A DNA stretch of 6,140 nt, from assembly GCA_025997155.1 (NCBI GenBank), contig BNUF01000148.1:1-6140 (forward strand), given 5' to 3'. Positions 5,989 to 6,140 of the stretch are shown in pieces. The translations under genes were made by a program, and so were the position numbers. Source of the stretch: Clostridia bacterium (GTDB taxonomy: Bacteria; Bacillota; Clostridia; Lachnospirales; WQUN01). The notes beneath the pieces were generated by a model. The model had not been told where the DNA came from. It ran no database searches and saw nothing but the letters and a program-made list of their open reading frames with translations. Each line of letters starts with the position of its first letter. Positions within the stretch are counted from its first letter, which is position 1.

Positions 5989-6140
5989 GTGTCATCACAA
6001 AGAACATTCACAGCTGAATTCAAAGCAAAAATAGCAGTAGAGATTTTAAGTGAAAAGAATACTATTTCAGAGATTGGAGCTCGGGAAAACATTTCGCCCA
6101 AGCAACTGGGAAATTGGAAACGAGAATTTTTAGGCAACGC
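5989..6140 (+). CDS. IS3-family transposase OrfA, partial at right edge
   Basis: Fifty codons are visible, beginning SSQRTFTAEFKAKIAVEIL after the start and continuing SEIGARENISPKQLGNWKREF before the edge. This is the N-terminal helix-turn-helix DNA-binding domain (HTH_Tnp_1) of the IS3-family OrfA proteins, which bind the element's inverted repeats. OrfA is normally about 90-110 residues and is followed by OrfB with the DDE catalytic domain through a -1 frameshift; neither the end nor OrfB is in view. The GTG at 5989 is chosen because a good ribosome site AAAGGAG (5971-5977) lies 11 nt upstream and homology begins right after it. The frame is intact as far as it goes. Confidence 0.85.
   Translation, partial: MSSQRTFTAEFKAKIAVEILSEKNTISEIGARENISPKQLGNWKREFLGN

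Overview
The window is AT-rich and comes from a bacterial accessory region full of mobile-element debris. The taxon cannot be fixed from the sequence. The large serine recombinase with a zinc ribbon and coiled-coil tail, the flavodoxin-fold fragment, the low G+C and the purine-rich ribosome sites fit a low-G+C anaerobe, perhaps a Firmicute or a gut-associated lineage. No rRNA, tRNA or CRISPR was seen.

Layout, left to right. Positions 1-65 (minus) hold the first 21 codons of a transposase that runs off the left edge. Positions 97-2673 (minus) hold a small metabolic cassette, read right to left: an iron-dependent alcohol dehydrogenase remnant, a full-length divergent ThiC-family radical-SAM enzyme (534-1751), and a small unrecognised membrane protein (97-471). 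Positions 2674-3522 are an 849-bp IS5-family element with ~20-bp terminal inverted repeats and flanking TAA. Its transposase is broken in two places, and the element cuts off the dehydrogenase N-terminus. Positions 3523-4000 carry no convincing gene. They do contain a hairpin that overlaps a promoter-like sequence, and a 133-bp MITE-like element with perfect 18-bp inverted repeats and near-identical 9/10-bp flanks. Positions 4001 to ~5479 (minus) are a large serine recombinase that has lost its catalytic N-terminus. At ~5470-5480 it abuts a plus-strand fragment holding only the C-terminal part of a flavodoxin-like NAD(P)H oxidoreductase. From 5989 an IS3-family orfA begins and runs off the right edge.

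The gene of most biological interest is the ThiC paralogue. It keeps the metal-binding and Fe-S cysteine signatures of the family. Several positions that contact aminoimidazole ribotide in true ThiC are changed, and its C-terminal cysteine motif is spaced CX2CX3C rather than CX2CX4C. With an iron-type dehydrogenase just upstream and a membrane protein just downstream, it looks like the remnant of a small biosynthetic or catabolic operon of unknown product, now being eroded by insertion sequences. The rest of the window is mostly a record of insertion, truncation and deletion.
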